A stretch of 64,000 nucleotides of DNA. Origin: Sulfitobacter sp. D7 (GTDB lineage Bacteria; Pseudomonadota; Alphaproteobacteria; Rhodobacterales; Rhodobacteraceae). The stretch is from positions 40,923 through 104,922 of the forward strand of contig NZ_CP020697.1 in NCBI RefSeq assembly GCF_003611275.1, given 5' to 3'. A program made the position numbers and the translations under genes. The notes beneath the pieces were generated by a model that was not told where the DNA came from, ran no database searches, and saw only the letters and a list, made by a program, of their open reading frames with translations. This document shows positions 34,550 through 44,082 of this stretch, in pieces. How positions within the stretch are numbered: position 1 is the stretch's first letter; each line of letters starts with the position of its first letter.

Positions 34550-35305
34550 TCAATTCGCAGTATAACCGCCATCTACTACAATCTCTGCTCCGTGAACGAA
34601 CGATGACTCATCCGATGCGAGGAACAGGACCGCATTCGAAACCTCTTCAGGTTTGCTTGGCCGCTTGAGCAGCGTGGCCCCCAGAATTGCCTGCCGGGTC
34701 TCTTCGTCGGCGTGTAGCAGATCTTTTGTCATGGGAGTATCGATGACACCGGGATGGATCGAATTGACACGTATGCCACTTTCGGCCAGGTCGACTGCGC
34801 AGGATTTGGTCAACATCCGTACGGCGCCTTTGGATCCAATGTAGGCTCCCGCCGAAGCGGCACCAACAATCCCATAGATTGAAGAAATATTGATAATTGA
34901 TGCTTTTTCGGTCTCTTTCATCAATGGAACCGCGGCTCGGATACCGAGATAAACACCGCGTACATTGACGTTGATCGTCATGTCAAATTCGTCAGGCGAG
35001 GTTTCGTGGAGCGGCTTCAGAATGAGAATGCCAGCGTTGTTCACTAGCACATCAAGTCGACCAGCACTTGATTGCACCGTGGAGATGACATTCTTCCAAT
35101 CTTCTTCAAGCGTCACGTCATGCTGAATGAATTCCGCCTTCCCTCCGGCTCCAATGATACCTTTTACTACGCTTTCACCCGCTTCCGTATCACGGTCGGT
35201 TACAAATACATGCGCGCCTTCACGTGCCAGCGTTTCACAATGGGCTTTTCCCATGCCCATGGCGCCACCTGTTACCAGTGCGACTTTTCCGGATACCCGT
35301 CCCAT
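34550..35305 (-). CDS. Short-chain dehydrogenase, probable cyclohexanol dehydrogenase
   Basis: 251-residue classical SDR: NAD(P)-binding TGGAMGMG, NNAG, and the catalytic Ser-Tyr-Lys set (ISS ... YIGSK). The start at 35305 follows AGGAGAG; an ATG 27 nt upstream has no such site. Lying just after the cyclohexanone monooxygenase gene, it most likely oxidises cyclohexanol (or a related cyclic alcohol) to the ketone, the role of ChnA in Acinetobacter. Substrate is inferred from context. Confidence 0.85.
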   Translation of the reverse strand: MGRVSGKVALVTGGAMGMGKAHCETLAREGAHVFVTDRDTEAGESVVKGIIGAGGKAEFIQHDVTLEEDWKNVISTVQSSAGRLDVLVNNAGILILKPLHETSPDEFDMTINVNVRGVYLGIRAAVPLMKETEKASIINISSIYGIVGAASAGAYIGSKGAVRMLTKSCAVDLAESGIRVNSIHPGVIDTPMTKDLLHADEETRQAILGATLLKRPSKPEEVSNAVLFLASDESSFVHGAEIVVDGGYTAN

Positions 35306-35377
35306 AGTTCTCTCCTGAGTGTTCATGAACAAATTTAATTGTTTCCGCCGGGTTTTCTTAATGCCCGACGGAATTCT

Positions 35378-37015
35378 TTACACCTTCTCGGCAGTGCGGT
35401 CGCGGATCAGGGATGTATAACCTTCCTCCTTAACCGCACTAATGGCATTGCGATAATTGCCAATCCCGGCCATGTAGAACATCACCGCATTCTTCTTTCC
35501 GGGGATATTTGCGCCGAAGATCCAGCTTTCAGCTTTGGGGAAGAGTGTCATGTCGGCGATTTCACGGCAGGTGCCAACCCAAGCGTCGCGCGCCTCCACG
35601 GTTGGCTCCACACTTTGAACCCCCTCTTCTTCCATTGCGCAAATCGTGTCAGCGATCCATTCAACTTGCGTCTCAATGCTGGGGGGCAGGTTAGTGAAGG
35701 GGCCATTAGGGCCAAGGATCATGAAGAAGTTAGGGAAGTCTACCTCCATCATGCCGAGGTAACCGAGTGGGCCTTCCTTCCAAGTGTCGCGCATGGTCAC
35801 GCCTCCGCGTCCGCGGAGGTCCATTTTGACGTAATTGCCGTCGACCGCATCGAAACCAGTGGCAAAGATTACGATGTCAAGCTCATGCTCCTCGCCGCTT
35901 TCGAGACGAATGCCGTTCGGAGTGAACTCTGCGATCGGATCGGCCTTCACGTCGGCGAGGGTCACGTTGTCTCGGTTGTAGACCTCGTAATAGTTGTTTC
36001 CGCAAAGCGGGCGCTTGGCGTAAAGGTCCTTCGGCGTCAGTTTCTCTGCGACCTTGGGGTCCTTCACGATTTGCTTGATCTTGCCCTTGATGAAGTCAGC
36101 GGCCGCATCATTGGCCACTTGGCTGGTCGCAATATCGCAAAAGGTGCCAAACATGAAATAGAAACCACCGCCGCGCTGCCAGGCGGCTTCGAAGACCCGC
36201 TCCCGTTCCTCGGGCGAGGCGGTTTCGGCGGGTTCGGCGCTTTCTTCGAAGCCGAAGGCCACAACAGAATTCTTCACTTGATTCCAGATATTATCGTAGT
36301 TCGCCTTTTGCTCGGCGATGGTAGCATCGTCTTGCGGGGTGTTCCCAATCGGCACGACATATTGTGCAGAGCGCTGAAAAACAGTCAGGTGTTTTGCAAT
36401 TGGTGCCGTTGCAGTGATAACCTGAACACCCGTCGAGCCGGTGCCGATAATGCCCACGCGTTTGTTGCTCAAGTCCACTCCCTCGGGCCAGGCACCTGTG
36501 TGTAAGATACGGCCTTTGAAATCATCGATGCCCTTGAATTTTGGAACATTCGTTGCGGACAAGAGACCGAGGCCAGTGACAAGGTATTTTGCGGTAACTG
36601 TCTCACCACTATCAGTGATCACGTTCCAGAGACCGGTTTTTTCATTATAGTGCGCGCCATCCACTTTGGTGTCGAACTTGTAGCTGCGTCGAAGATCGAG
36701 ATGATCCGCTACCTCGTTCATGTATTCGAGGATCTCGGGCTGGGTCAGATACCGGGTTTTCCAGCGGCCTTTTCGAAGCAACTCTTTGTCAAAAGAATAG
36801 CGATAGACATAGCTTTCCGTGTCTGACAGCGCACCGGGATATCGGTTCCACCACCAGGTGCCGCCAACGTCACTGGCGCTGTCATAGCCCCGGACGTTCA
36901 GTCCCTGCTCGTTGCGAAGTTTGTGGACAGCGTAAAGCCCGCCGAAGCCCGCGCCAATGACGACTGCGTCAAAATCCGCTCCGACCGTTTTAGTATTCTC
37001 AGTCTGAATGTTCAT
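35378..37015 (-). CDS. chnB: Cyclohexanone monooxygenase (Baeyer-Villiger, FAD/NADPH)
   Basis: 545-residue type I Baeyer-Villiger monooxygenase that inserts oxygen next to the carbonyl, turning cyclohexanone into epsilon-caprolactone. Two Rossmann motifs GAGFGG (21-26) and GTGSTG (191-196) flank the BVMO fingerprint FKGRILHTGAWP (166-177). Segments such as FGANIPGKKN, ILGPNGPFTNLPPSIE and DLYAKRPLCGNNYYEVYNRDN match the well-known Acinetobacter cyclohexanone monooxygenase closely. The ATG has a strong GGAGGAG site. Related cyclic ketones may also be substrates. Confidence 0.93.
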   Translation of the reverse strand: MNIQTENTKTVGADFDAVVIGAGFGGLYAVHKLRNEQGLNVRGYDSASDVGGTWWWNRYPGALSDTESYVYRYSFDKELLRKGRWKTRYLTQPEILEYMNEVADHLDLRRSYKFDTKVDGAHYNEKTGLWNVITDSGETVTAKYLVTGLGLLSATNVPKFKGIDDFKGRILHTGAWPEGVDLSNKRVGIIGTGSTGVQVITATAPIAKHLTVFQRSAQYVVPIGNTPQDDATIAEQKANYDNIWNQVKNSVVAFGFEESAEPAETASPEERERVFEAAWQRGGGFYFMFGTFCDIATSQVANDAAADFIKGKIKQIVKDPKVAEKLTPKDLYAKRPLCGNNYYEVYNRDNVTLADVKADPIAEFTPNGIRLESGEEHELDIVIFATGFDAVDGNYVKMDLRGRGGVTMRDTWKEGPLGYLGMMEVDFPNFFMILGPNGPFTNLPPSIETQVEWIADTICAMEEEGVQSVEPTVEARDAWVGTCREIADMTLFPKAESWIFGANIPGKKNAVMFYMAGIGNYRNAISAVKEEGYTSLIRDRTAEKV

Positions 37016-37130
37016 ATCACTCCTCCCAGAGTAAGACCGCTCCGCCCCGCAGATTGCGGGTGAGATGCTAGATGAATGTTTCGTAGGGGTTTGTCTCGCA
37101 CCGCACCGCAATGCAGTGCGAGTACAGGTC

Positions 37131-38033
37131 TCAGAGGGCCCGATACCATGCGGCGATGCGACCAAGTTCCTCGTTTGCCTCGGGCGCGCGTCCCGAAAGC
37201 GCGGGAAAGACATGCTGCATGCCTTCGACGATAGACAGGGTCACGTTTACGCCCTGTGCCTTGGCCTTTTCGTGCAACCGTTCGGCATCGCTCTTAAGCG
37301 TCTCGGCCCCTCCGGCATTGATATAGAGCGGCGGGTAACCGGTGAAATCGTTCTCCAGCGGGTTGGCCAACGGATTAAGCGGATCCGTGCCTTCACCGAG
37401 GAACATCCCCGCCATCGCTTCGAGGATCGGTTTGCCGACTAGCGCATCGGTTTCCGCGTTGGTTTCCAGTGTTTCCCCGCGCATCGCCATGTCGAGCCAG
37501 GGCGAATAGGCGATGACCGCTCCGGGCAGTGGCAACCCAAGTTCGCGTAACTTCAGCACGCTGGCGATGGCAAGATTGCCGCCAGCACTGTCGCCAGCCG
37601 TCAGAATATTTCTTGCCTTGAAACCCTTATCCAGCAGCGCTTTGTATGCGGCTACTGCATCTTCGATCTGCGCCGGAAATGGGTGCTCGGGTGCGCGCCG
37701 ATAGTGCAGGATCACCGACGTAACCCCAAGCACCTTAGCGAGGTGCCCTGCCATTTTTCGATGACTATCGGCTGAGCCGACGGCAAAGCCGCCACCATGA
37801 GTGTAAACAATTACACGCGAGGTATCTGCCCCGGCTGGTAGGGCCCAGATAGCCTCAACTCCTCCGACATGATCGCTTTTGTAGCTAACGTTTTCCGGCT
37901 CTAGTGCGGGCTGCCCCCATTCATCGAACATGCTGCGCAGGTTCGCGATCGTCAGGTCTGGGTTCTCGACCATCTGATCGGTCCAATTCTGATAAAGCGC
38001 CCGCAGCGTATCGGCTTCTCTACTGATTTCCAT
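37131..38033 (-). CDS. Alpha/beta hydrolase (HSL family), probable epsilon-caprolactone hydrolase
   Basis: 300-residue esterase of the hormone-sensitive-lipase group: oxyanion motif HGGGF (79-83), nucleophile motif GDSAGG (147-152, S149), and a likely catalytic His in EGMQHVFP. The start follows GGGAGGA. It lies directly upstream of the monooxygenase gene; in Acinetobacter the equivalent enzyme (ChnC) opens caprolactone to 6-hydroxyhexanoate. Substrate inferred from context. Confidence 0.87.
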   Translation of the reverse strand: MEISREADTLRALYQNWTDQMVENPDLTIANLRSMFDEWGQPALEPENVSYKSDHVGGVEAIWALPAGADTSRVIVYTHGGGFAVGSADSHRKMAGHLAKVLGVTSVILHYRRAPEHPFPAQIEDAVAAYKALLDKGFKARNILTAGDSAGGNLAIASVLKLRELGLPLPGAVIAYSPWLDMAMRGETLETNAETDALVGKPILEAMAGMFLGEGTDPLNPLANPLENDFTGYPPLYINAGGAETLKSDAERLHEKAKAQGVNVTLSIVEGMQHVFPALSGRAPEANEELGRIAAWYRAL

Positions 38034-38320
38034 GTTTATCCTCCCAAGCATAACATTTGGCAAAGCCACCAACTGACGTCGCCAATCTCGAAGACGTCAA
38101 ACGGTCAACGGCATACGCCAATTATCTCAGAGTAAGGGCGAAAAATGCGCCATGTATTGAACAATACCGCTTTGGAAATAGTATGATCGTGCTCAGCCTG
38201 TCGTGAGGCAGATATGCCCGTTACTAGGCTCTGTTGATGGCGTGGATACCCCCTCCCGACGGCATCGCAATGTGCCACTATGATGAGCGTTAAAAGCCAT
38301 CACAGAAGGAAGGAGCATCT
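38034..38320. other. Promoter region of the monooxygenase operon and left flank of an IS110 remnant
   Basis: 287 bases. The first 100-150, AT-rich, should contain the minus-strand promoter for the hydrolase-monooxygenase genes. From about 38230 the sequence probably belongs to the decayed insertion sequence. No inverted repeat that would define its end is visible. Confidence 0.35.
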
Positions 38321-39348
38321 ATGTCCGAAATTAAAATTATCGGTGTCGACTTGGCAAAGCGCGTTATCCAGTTGCATGGTGCGTACAATGATGGGTCAGT
38401 CGCGTTTCGCAAAAAGCTTTCACGAGGCCAGTTTCTCGCGTTCGTGGCGCAGCAACCCAAATGCATGATCGCCATGGAGGCGTGGCCACGGCGCATGGCT
38501 GGGGCCGCGAATTTGAGAAGCTGGGGTGCGACGTGCGGTTGATACCGCCGGTCTATGTGAAGCCGTTCGTCAAACGCCAGAAGAATGATGCGACCGATGC
38601 AGAGGCCATCTTGGAGGCTGCATTGCGTCCAACCATGCGCTTTTTCGCAGTGAAGACGGAAGATCAGCAGGCCCGTGCCATGCTGTTTCGCACGCGGCAG
38701 ATGTTTGTCGGCCAGCGCCCCCAGATGATCAACGCTTTACGCGGCCACCTCGCCGAACACGGATTGGTCGCGGCCCGCGGGCCTGCCCATCTCAAGCGAC
38801 TCGCGGACGCAATCGCAGGTGATGACACCGCGCTGCATGCTGAGGTTCGTGACCTCGGCCGGATGTATCTGGGGCAGATTGAGGGGCTGAATACGCGTGT
38901 TGCAGAGCTTGACGCGAAGATGCGATGTGCCGCCAAGAAAGCCGACTTGGTGCGCCGAACACAAACCATGCCGGGCGTGGTTCCTGTCACGGCGCTTGCG
39001 ATCGAGACATTTGCCCGTGACCTGGCCACCTTCCGGCGCGGGTGCGATTTTGCCGCCTGGCTTGGGCTTGTGCCGAAGCAGCACTCGACGGGCGGCAAAG
39101 CCCGGCTCGGGAAGACCTCGAAGATGCGACAGCGCGACTCCGGACACTCTTGGTCTCTGGCGCTATGGCTGTCCTCCAGGCTGTCGAGCGGTTTAACACA
39201 CCGAATAATGGCTGGCTGAAACGCCTACTAACCCGCAAGCCGCGCATGGGTCGCCGCGATTGCGCTGGCCAACAAGATGGCGCGTGGCCTCTGGGCCATC
39301 ATAATGAAACAAGAGGATTACCGGAATCCGGTGGCGGCGATGGCATAG
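38321..39348 (+). pseudogene. IS110-family (IS1111 group) transposase, frameshifted
   Basis: DEDD-type transposase remnant. The first frame begins with GVDLAK and ends by frameshift near 38485. The second carries GWGREFEKLG, RLIPPVYVKPFVKRQKND and the GLVPKQHSTGGK region of the C-terminal Tnp20-like domain. A second frameshift near 39150 moves the rest (LLVSGAMAVLQAVERF ... EDYRNPVAAMA) into a third frame that ends at 39348. At least two frameshifts, so inactive. Confidence 0.88.
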
Positions 39349-39672
39349 CGAAGACGGCATGCCACGACGTCCCGGTAAGTTGGGAGTGTGAGGAGGTCAC
39401 TGAAAAGTAAGGGCGAAGGATCGATCAGATCCGGGTCAGAGAAAGCAGCATTTGTGCAGGAGCCACCGAGCTCGGTTTGTTGATATGCCTCTGGTCCGCG
39501 CATCGCCATACCGGCCCGCGGTTACATCAGCGCCGCACACAGAGGCCTGATACATGACCGCACCCGATCACACGCTCGCGCCGTTCAAAAAATCACTTGC
39601 ACCAATGGGGGCATGCATGCACAAATCCCGTGTCGGACTCATCTTATGAATCCAGCGTGGTAGCTGAGGTGC
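39349..39672. other. Spacer between two insertion-sequence remnants
   Basis: 324 bases with no gene; probably the non-coding right end of the IS110 remnant followed by the left end of the IS5-type remnant. I see no clear terminal repeats. Confidence 0.35.
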
Positions 39673-40418
39673 ATGAGCAGACCGACAACCCCGACATACA
39701 AGACCATGAACTGGCCCGCTTATAACGAAGCGCTCAAGCGCCGTGGCTCGCTGACGATCTGGTTTGACCCCGAGATGAGCTGGGAGGCCGTGCCGACAGG
39801 CAGAAGAGTTACAGCGACGCCGCGACCCAGACCTGTCTTTCGATGAAGGTCCTGTTCGGCATGGCCTTGCGACAGGCGACCGGGTTCGTCGAGAGCCTGT
39901 TGCGGCTGATCGGTCTCGACTGGACGGTGCTCGACTTCAGCACCCTGTCCCGGCGCCAGAAGACCCTGGCCGTGAACATCCCGTATCGCGGCTCCAAAGG
40001 GCCGTTGCACTTGTTGGTGGACAGCACGGGGATCAAGCTTGAAGGTGAGTGGCATGCCCGCAAGCATGGCGGCCCCAAGCGACGGGTCTGGCGCAAGATC
40101 CACCTCGGGATCGACGAGCAAACGTTGGAAGTGCGCGCTGTTCAGATCACCGGGAGCCACATCGGTGACGCTCCAGTGTTACCCAACCTTCTTGAACAGA
40201 TCCCGGCAGACCAGCAGTGTCACGGCTGACGGTGCGTATGACACACGAAAATGCCAGGACGCGATTGCGGACCGTGGCGTCCACGCCGTTATCCCACCAG
40301 GTAAGAACGCAAAGTCTTGGAAGACCATCACCGCCTAAGCCGCGTCGAGACGAAGATGCACTGTGTTAAGTTGCTGGGGCAGCGCCTTATGGCGCGGGAC
40401 TTTGACCGTCAGGTCGCG
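39673..40418 (+). pseudogene. IS5-family transposase, frameshifted and internally deleted
   Basis: Remnant of an IS5-type DDE transposase: NWPAYNEALKRRGSLTIWFDPEM in the first frame, then KVLFGMALRQATGFVESLLRLIG ... LLVDSTGIKLEGEWHARKHG in a second. A frameshift near 40220 leads into TADGAYDTRKC, and an internal deletion near 40335 joins directly to ETKMHCVKLLGQRLMARDFDRQV. The sequence breaks off at about 40418, where the fadB-like gene begins (from its 3' end). Clearly inactive. Confidence 0.88.
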
Positions 40419-42460
40419 AAAACCCTTTCTAAATAACGAGGCACCCTCCAGTCGCAAGGGTCCTCTTTGACAAGCGCGCTAAACAGCGCGGCCAACCGAT
40501 CCTTGCCGATATTTTTGGCGTGGTGCATCAGGCCTCCCCGCCAGCGGGGAAATCCGTAGCCGTGAATCATTACTAGGTCGATGTCTTGCGGTTTTTCTGC
40601 GACGCCTTCGTCAAGGATATCGCAGGCTTCCGCCACCATTGCGAGCAAGAGCCTTTCTACGATTTCGTCAGCTGAGAACTCCCGGCGAGTGAAGTTCATT
40701 TCTTCTGAGACACGGAGTATTTCGCTAGCGACCAGCTCCGAAGGTGAGGGTTTGCCGTCCGGCCCATAGTCGTACCATCCGGCGCCCGATTTGCGTCCTA
40801 GGCGTTTGTGCTTTTCGACCAGCCGCTCGACCAAGGGCATGTGACCACAGCAGTTCCCTTCTGCAGCGGCCTTGCGACGGATATTCGCGTAGGCGATGTC
40901 CAGCCCCGACATGTCCTGTGCAGCATATGGACCCATCGCCATACCGAATCCGCGCATAGCCGCGTCGATCTCGTCGACAATAGCCCCCTTCACCAGAAGG
41001 CGATTAGCGGCGTGACGGTAGCTAGACAAAATTCGGTTTCCGATGAAGCCATCGCAAACACCAGACAGTACCGGGATTTTACCAAGCCTGCGCGCCAGCA
41101 CAAATGCTGCACCTAATGTATCGTCTGACGTTCGGTCGCTCCTGACGACTTCCAGAAGCTTCATAATATGCGCAGGACTGAAGAAATGAATCCCTACAAA
41201 GCGTGCTGGGTGCTTCAACCCATCAGAAAGCCGATTTACATCGAGATAGGATGTGTTTGTGGCAATAATCGTCTCGGGCGGCAGAGCACCTTCGAGTTCG
41301 GTCAAGATCGCGCTCTTGACCGCAAAATCCTCGAAGGCCGCCTCGATTGCTAGATCGGTTGGTGGCAGAGCGTCATAGCCTGAGACCGTAACCAGCCGGT
41401 CCTCAACCGCCTTTCCCGCATCGGGGGACAGAATGCCGCGACTGATACCCTGATCAATCAGCTTTTGCAGGTTTTCTCTGGCCCACTCTGCGGACGAGGC
41501 ACTGCGTTCGACGACAGTCACCGAGATCCCTGCGGTCGCTAGCGTGTACGCAATAGCTGCTCCCATATTACCACCACCGACCACGATGGCGGTTTCAGCA
41601 TCTCGGGAAGGTCGGGGGTAGGTGCGCCCCTTGTTGGTTGCGGTACGCTCGGTGAAGAAAACGTGCCTAAGGGCCCGCGCCTGATCCGAGGCACGAAGGT
41701 CCAAAAACGCAGCGCGCTCGCTGGCCAGTGCGTCGTGCAGCGGCGTCATCGCGCTGGCCGCGACCAGGTCCACCGCAACATGCGGGGCATTCTGGCCAGG
41801 CATACGCCGCGCTACCTGCGCGCGGGCGACTTCCGCTGCGAAGTGGTTTGGCATTGGTGAAGGAAGATTGTCGGGTGCCTGTGCCGCCTCTAGAACAGCG
41901 TCATCGAGAGCTATGGCCGCGCCAAGCGGGTCATCGGCTAGCAGCTGGATCAGTCCTATTTTCAGTGCCTGCTCGGCGGAAACAGCCTTCCCGGTGACGA
42001 TCATGTCAAGCGCAGCTTCAATACCGATAAGTCGCGGCAGTCTTTGGGTTCCCCCTGCGCCAGGCACGATCCCCAAGTTTACCTCTGGCAGGCCCAGTTT
42101 GGTAGAAGTTGAGGCGATGCGATAGCAGCAAGCCAGAGCAATCTCTAGTCCCCCACCAAGCGCAGCCCCGTTGATGGCTGCGATAGTCGGAATCGGAAGG
42201 TGCGCAAGTTGCAACAGCACGTCATTTAGTTGTGGATCAACAGGCAACTGTCCGAATTCCTTCGCATCCGCGCCCGCGACGAACGTCGTTCCTGCGCCGG
42301 TGATAATCAGCCTGGTAGCGCCAGTTTCGAGGACTTGGAAGATACATTGTTGTATTCCAGCCCGAACCTCCGCGTTGATTAGGTTAAGCGGCGAATTGTC
42401 TATGGTCAGAATTGCTGCGCCATTTGAGAAGCTTAATTCAACAGGCATGGGCATCCTCAC
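40409..42460 (-). CDS. FadB-like enoyl-CoA hydratase / 3-hydroxyacyl-CoA dehydrogenase
   Basis: 683-residue bifunctional enzyme. N-terminal crotonase domain (1-190) with LGGGLEIAL and LGLPEVNLGIVPGAGGTQRLP containing the two catalytic Glu. The NAD-binding 3-hydroxyacyl-CoA dehydrogenase domain follows with VVGGGNMGAAIA near 290 and the FSPAHIMKLLEVV region. It would hydrate 2,3-dehydroadipyl-CoA and oxidise the product to 3-oxoadipyl-CoA. The ATG overlaps the aldehyde dehydrogenase stop by 4 nt. The last three codons and stop coincide with IS5-derived sequence, so the native C-terminus has probably been replaced. Confidence 0.9.
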   Translation of the reverse strand: MRMPMPVELSFSNGAAILTIDNSPLNLINAEVRAGIQQCIFQVLETGATRLIITGAGTTFVAGADAKEFGQLPVDPQLNDVLLQLAHLPIPTIAAINGAALGGGLEIALACCYRIASTSTKLGLPEVNLGIVPGAGGTQRLPRLIGIEAALDMIVTGKAVSAEQALKIGLIQLLADDPLGAAIALDDAVLEAAQAPDNLPSPMPNHFAAEVARAQVARRMPGQNAPHVAVDLVAASAMTPLHDALASERAAFLDLRASDQARALRHVFFTERTATNKGRTYPRPSRDAETAIVVGGGNMGAAIAYTLATAGISVTVVERSASSAEWARENLQKLIDQGISRGILSPDAGKAVEDRLVTVSGYDALPPTDLAIEAAFEDFAVKSAILTELEGALPPETIIATNTSYLDVNRLSDGLKHPARFVGIHFFSPAHIMKLLEVVRSDRTSDDTLGAAFVLARRLGKIPVLSGVCDGFIGNRILSSYRHAANRLLVKGAIVDEIDAAMRGFGMAMGPYAAQDMSGLDIAYANIRRKAAAEGNCCGHMPLVERLVEKHKRLGRKSGAGWYDYGPDGKPSPSELVASEILRVSEEMNFTRREFSADEIVERLLLAMVAEACDILDEGVAEKPQDIDLVMIHGYGFPRWRGGLMHHAKNIGKDRLAALFSALVKEDPCDWRVPRYLERVFAT

Positions 42461-43911
42461 AGCACTGGCGCTCGATTGCGCGAGATAAATTTGGTATTGA
42501 GATAGCCTTCGAAGGTTTCTGTCCCGCCTTCAGTCCCATAGCCGCTGTCTCTTACGCCGCCAAACGGAGTCTCGGGCAGAGCCAGGCCGAACTGGTTGAT
42601 GCTTACCATACCTGCCTGCAAACCCGCAGCTGCTTTATCTGCACGCTCCAACGAATTGGTAAAGACATAGGACGCCAGCCCGAAGGGTAGCCCGTTGGCC
42701 CGCGACAGTCCGTCCTCTATTTCACGAAAAGACGAGACGACAGCAATCGGGCCGAAGGGTTCTTCGCGCATCAAGTCGATGTCGTCGTTGGGCGTATCGA
42801 CGACTGTCGGGGCATAGAAGTTACCATGATTCCCAACCCTTTTGCCTCCCGTCAACACCCGTGCACCGTTTTCGCGGGCATCCTCGACGAGCTTTTCCAT
42901 CGCATTCACGCGTCCGCGATGACACAATGGCCCCATCTGTGTGCCCTCGGTTAAACCATCGCCCACCTTTACGCTCTCAAATGCTGAAACTAGCTCGGAC
43001 AGAAATCGGTCGTAGATGCCTTGTTGTACGTAAAACCGGGTTGGGGCGATGCACACCTGGCCTGCATTGCGCAGCTTGTTGCCCGCCAAGGCGCGCGCCG
43101 CGGCCGTGGCATCGGCGTCGTCGAACACCAATACGGGCGCGTGACCGCCGAGTTCCATCGTCGCCCGCTTCATGTGGCGGCCAGCCAATTCTGCCAGATG
43201 CTTGCCCACCTCGACCGAACCGGTGAAGGTGATCTTGCGCACCTCGGGGCGCGCAATAAGAGTTTCCGAAATGAAGGCCGCATTACCCCAGACAAGGTTC
43301 AGACAGCCTTCGGGCAAGCCTGCATCCAGCAGATAGCGCGCAATTGCCATGCAGCCCGCCGGAGCCTCTGCCGGGGCTTTCAAGATCATCGTGCAACCTG
43401 ACGCAAGCGCCGCCGCGACCTTGCGTACCGCTTGGCTCAGCGGAAAATTCCAAGGCGTGATGGCAAGGCAGACGCCTATCGGTTCGCGCACGACAAGCTG
43501 CTGTACCCCCGGGCTGCGCGATGGAATGATGCGCCCATAAATGCGCCGACATTCCTCGGCGTGCCAGTCGACGTGGTCAGCTGAGGCGCGGACCTCAGCC
43601 AAGGCCTCAGCCAGCGGCTTGCCTTCATCGAGAGTGATCCAGCCAGCGATCAGTCTGTCATTTTGGCGCAGCAGGTCGGCAAACCGTCGCAAAATTGCAC
43701 TTCGTTCCATGGGAGAGCTGTTTTTCCATCGGCGAAAAGCTGATTCGGCCGAGTGAACCGCATGGTCCAGATCTGCGGCGCTAGCCTGCGGAATCTGTCC
43801 GATAGTTTGCCCGTTTGCAGGGTTTATGACTGCACGATCCTCCGGCGTGGGAGAAGCGATCCAGTCCCGTCCGATGAGGTGCTGGATGGTCGGATAATTC
43901 ATTTCTTTCAT
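42457..43911 (-). CDS. NAD(P)-dependent aldehyde dehydrogenase, probable 6-oxohexanoate dehydrogenase
   Basis: 484-residue ALDH of the succinate-semialdehyde-dehydrogenase type: TPWNFPLSQ, FTGS (229-232), catalytic Glu in ELGGH (E253) and nucleophilic Cys in GQVCIAP (C287). The ATG at 43911 has GAGGG upstream; an in-frame ATG at 43902 is possible. In this cluster it should oxidise 6-oxohexanoate to adipate. It diverges from the IclR gene across a palindromic site and is translationally coupled to the fadB-like gene. Confidence 0.87.
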   Translation of the reverse strand: MKEMNYPTIQHLIGRDWIASPTPEDRAVINPANGQTIGQIPQASAADLDHAVHSAESAFRRWKNSSPMERSAILRRFADLLRQNDRLIAGWITLDEGKPLAEALAEVRASADHVDWHAEECRRIYGRIIPSRSPGVQQLVVREPIGVCLAITPWNFPLSQAVRKVAAALASGCTMILKAPAEAPAGCMAIARYLLDAGLPEGCLNLVWGNAAFISETLIARPEVRKITFTGSVEVGKHLAELAGRHMKRATMELGGHAPVLVFDDADATAAARALAGNKLRNAGQVCIAPTRFYVQQGIYDRFLSELVSAFESVKVGDGLTEGTQMGPLCHRGRVNAMEKLVEDARENGARVLTGGKRVGNHGNFYAPTVVDTPNDDIDLMREEPFGPIAVVSSFREIEDGLSRANGLPFGLASYVFTNSLERADKAAAGLQAGMVSINQFGLALPETPFGGVRDSGYGTEGGTETFEGYLNTKFISRNRAPVL

Positions 43912-43982
43912 GGCGTTATGCCCTCGCTCAGTTGTGTCATCCGCAGGATCCGGCACGAAGGGGACCAGATGGACGACTTTAG

Positions 43983-44001
43983 TTTTCCGCATAGCGGAAA
44001 A
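43983..44001. promoter_or_regulatory. IclR-type operator candidate
   Basis: Perfect inverted repeat with arms TTTTCCGC and GCGGAAAA around ATA, in the divergent control region between the aldehyde dehydrogenase and IclR genes. Its size and central spacing suit an IclR-family dimer. It lies 72 nt from one start and 82 from the other, so it could regulate both directions. Confidence 0.65.
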
Positions 44002-44082
44002 GTTTACCGCAGTATTGACGCGGACGTTATCGATCGTTTAGATGTGTTTCAAGACGCATAATTCTTCCCGAGGAGGGATGTC

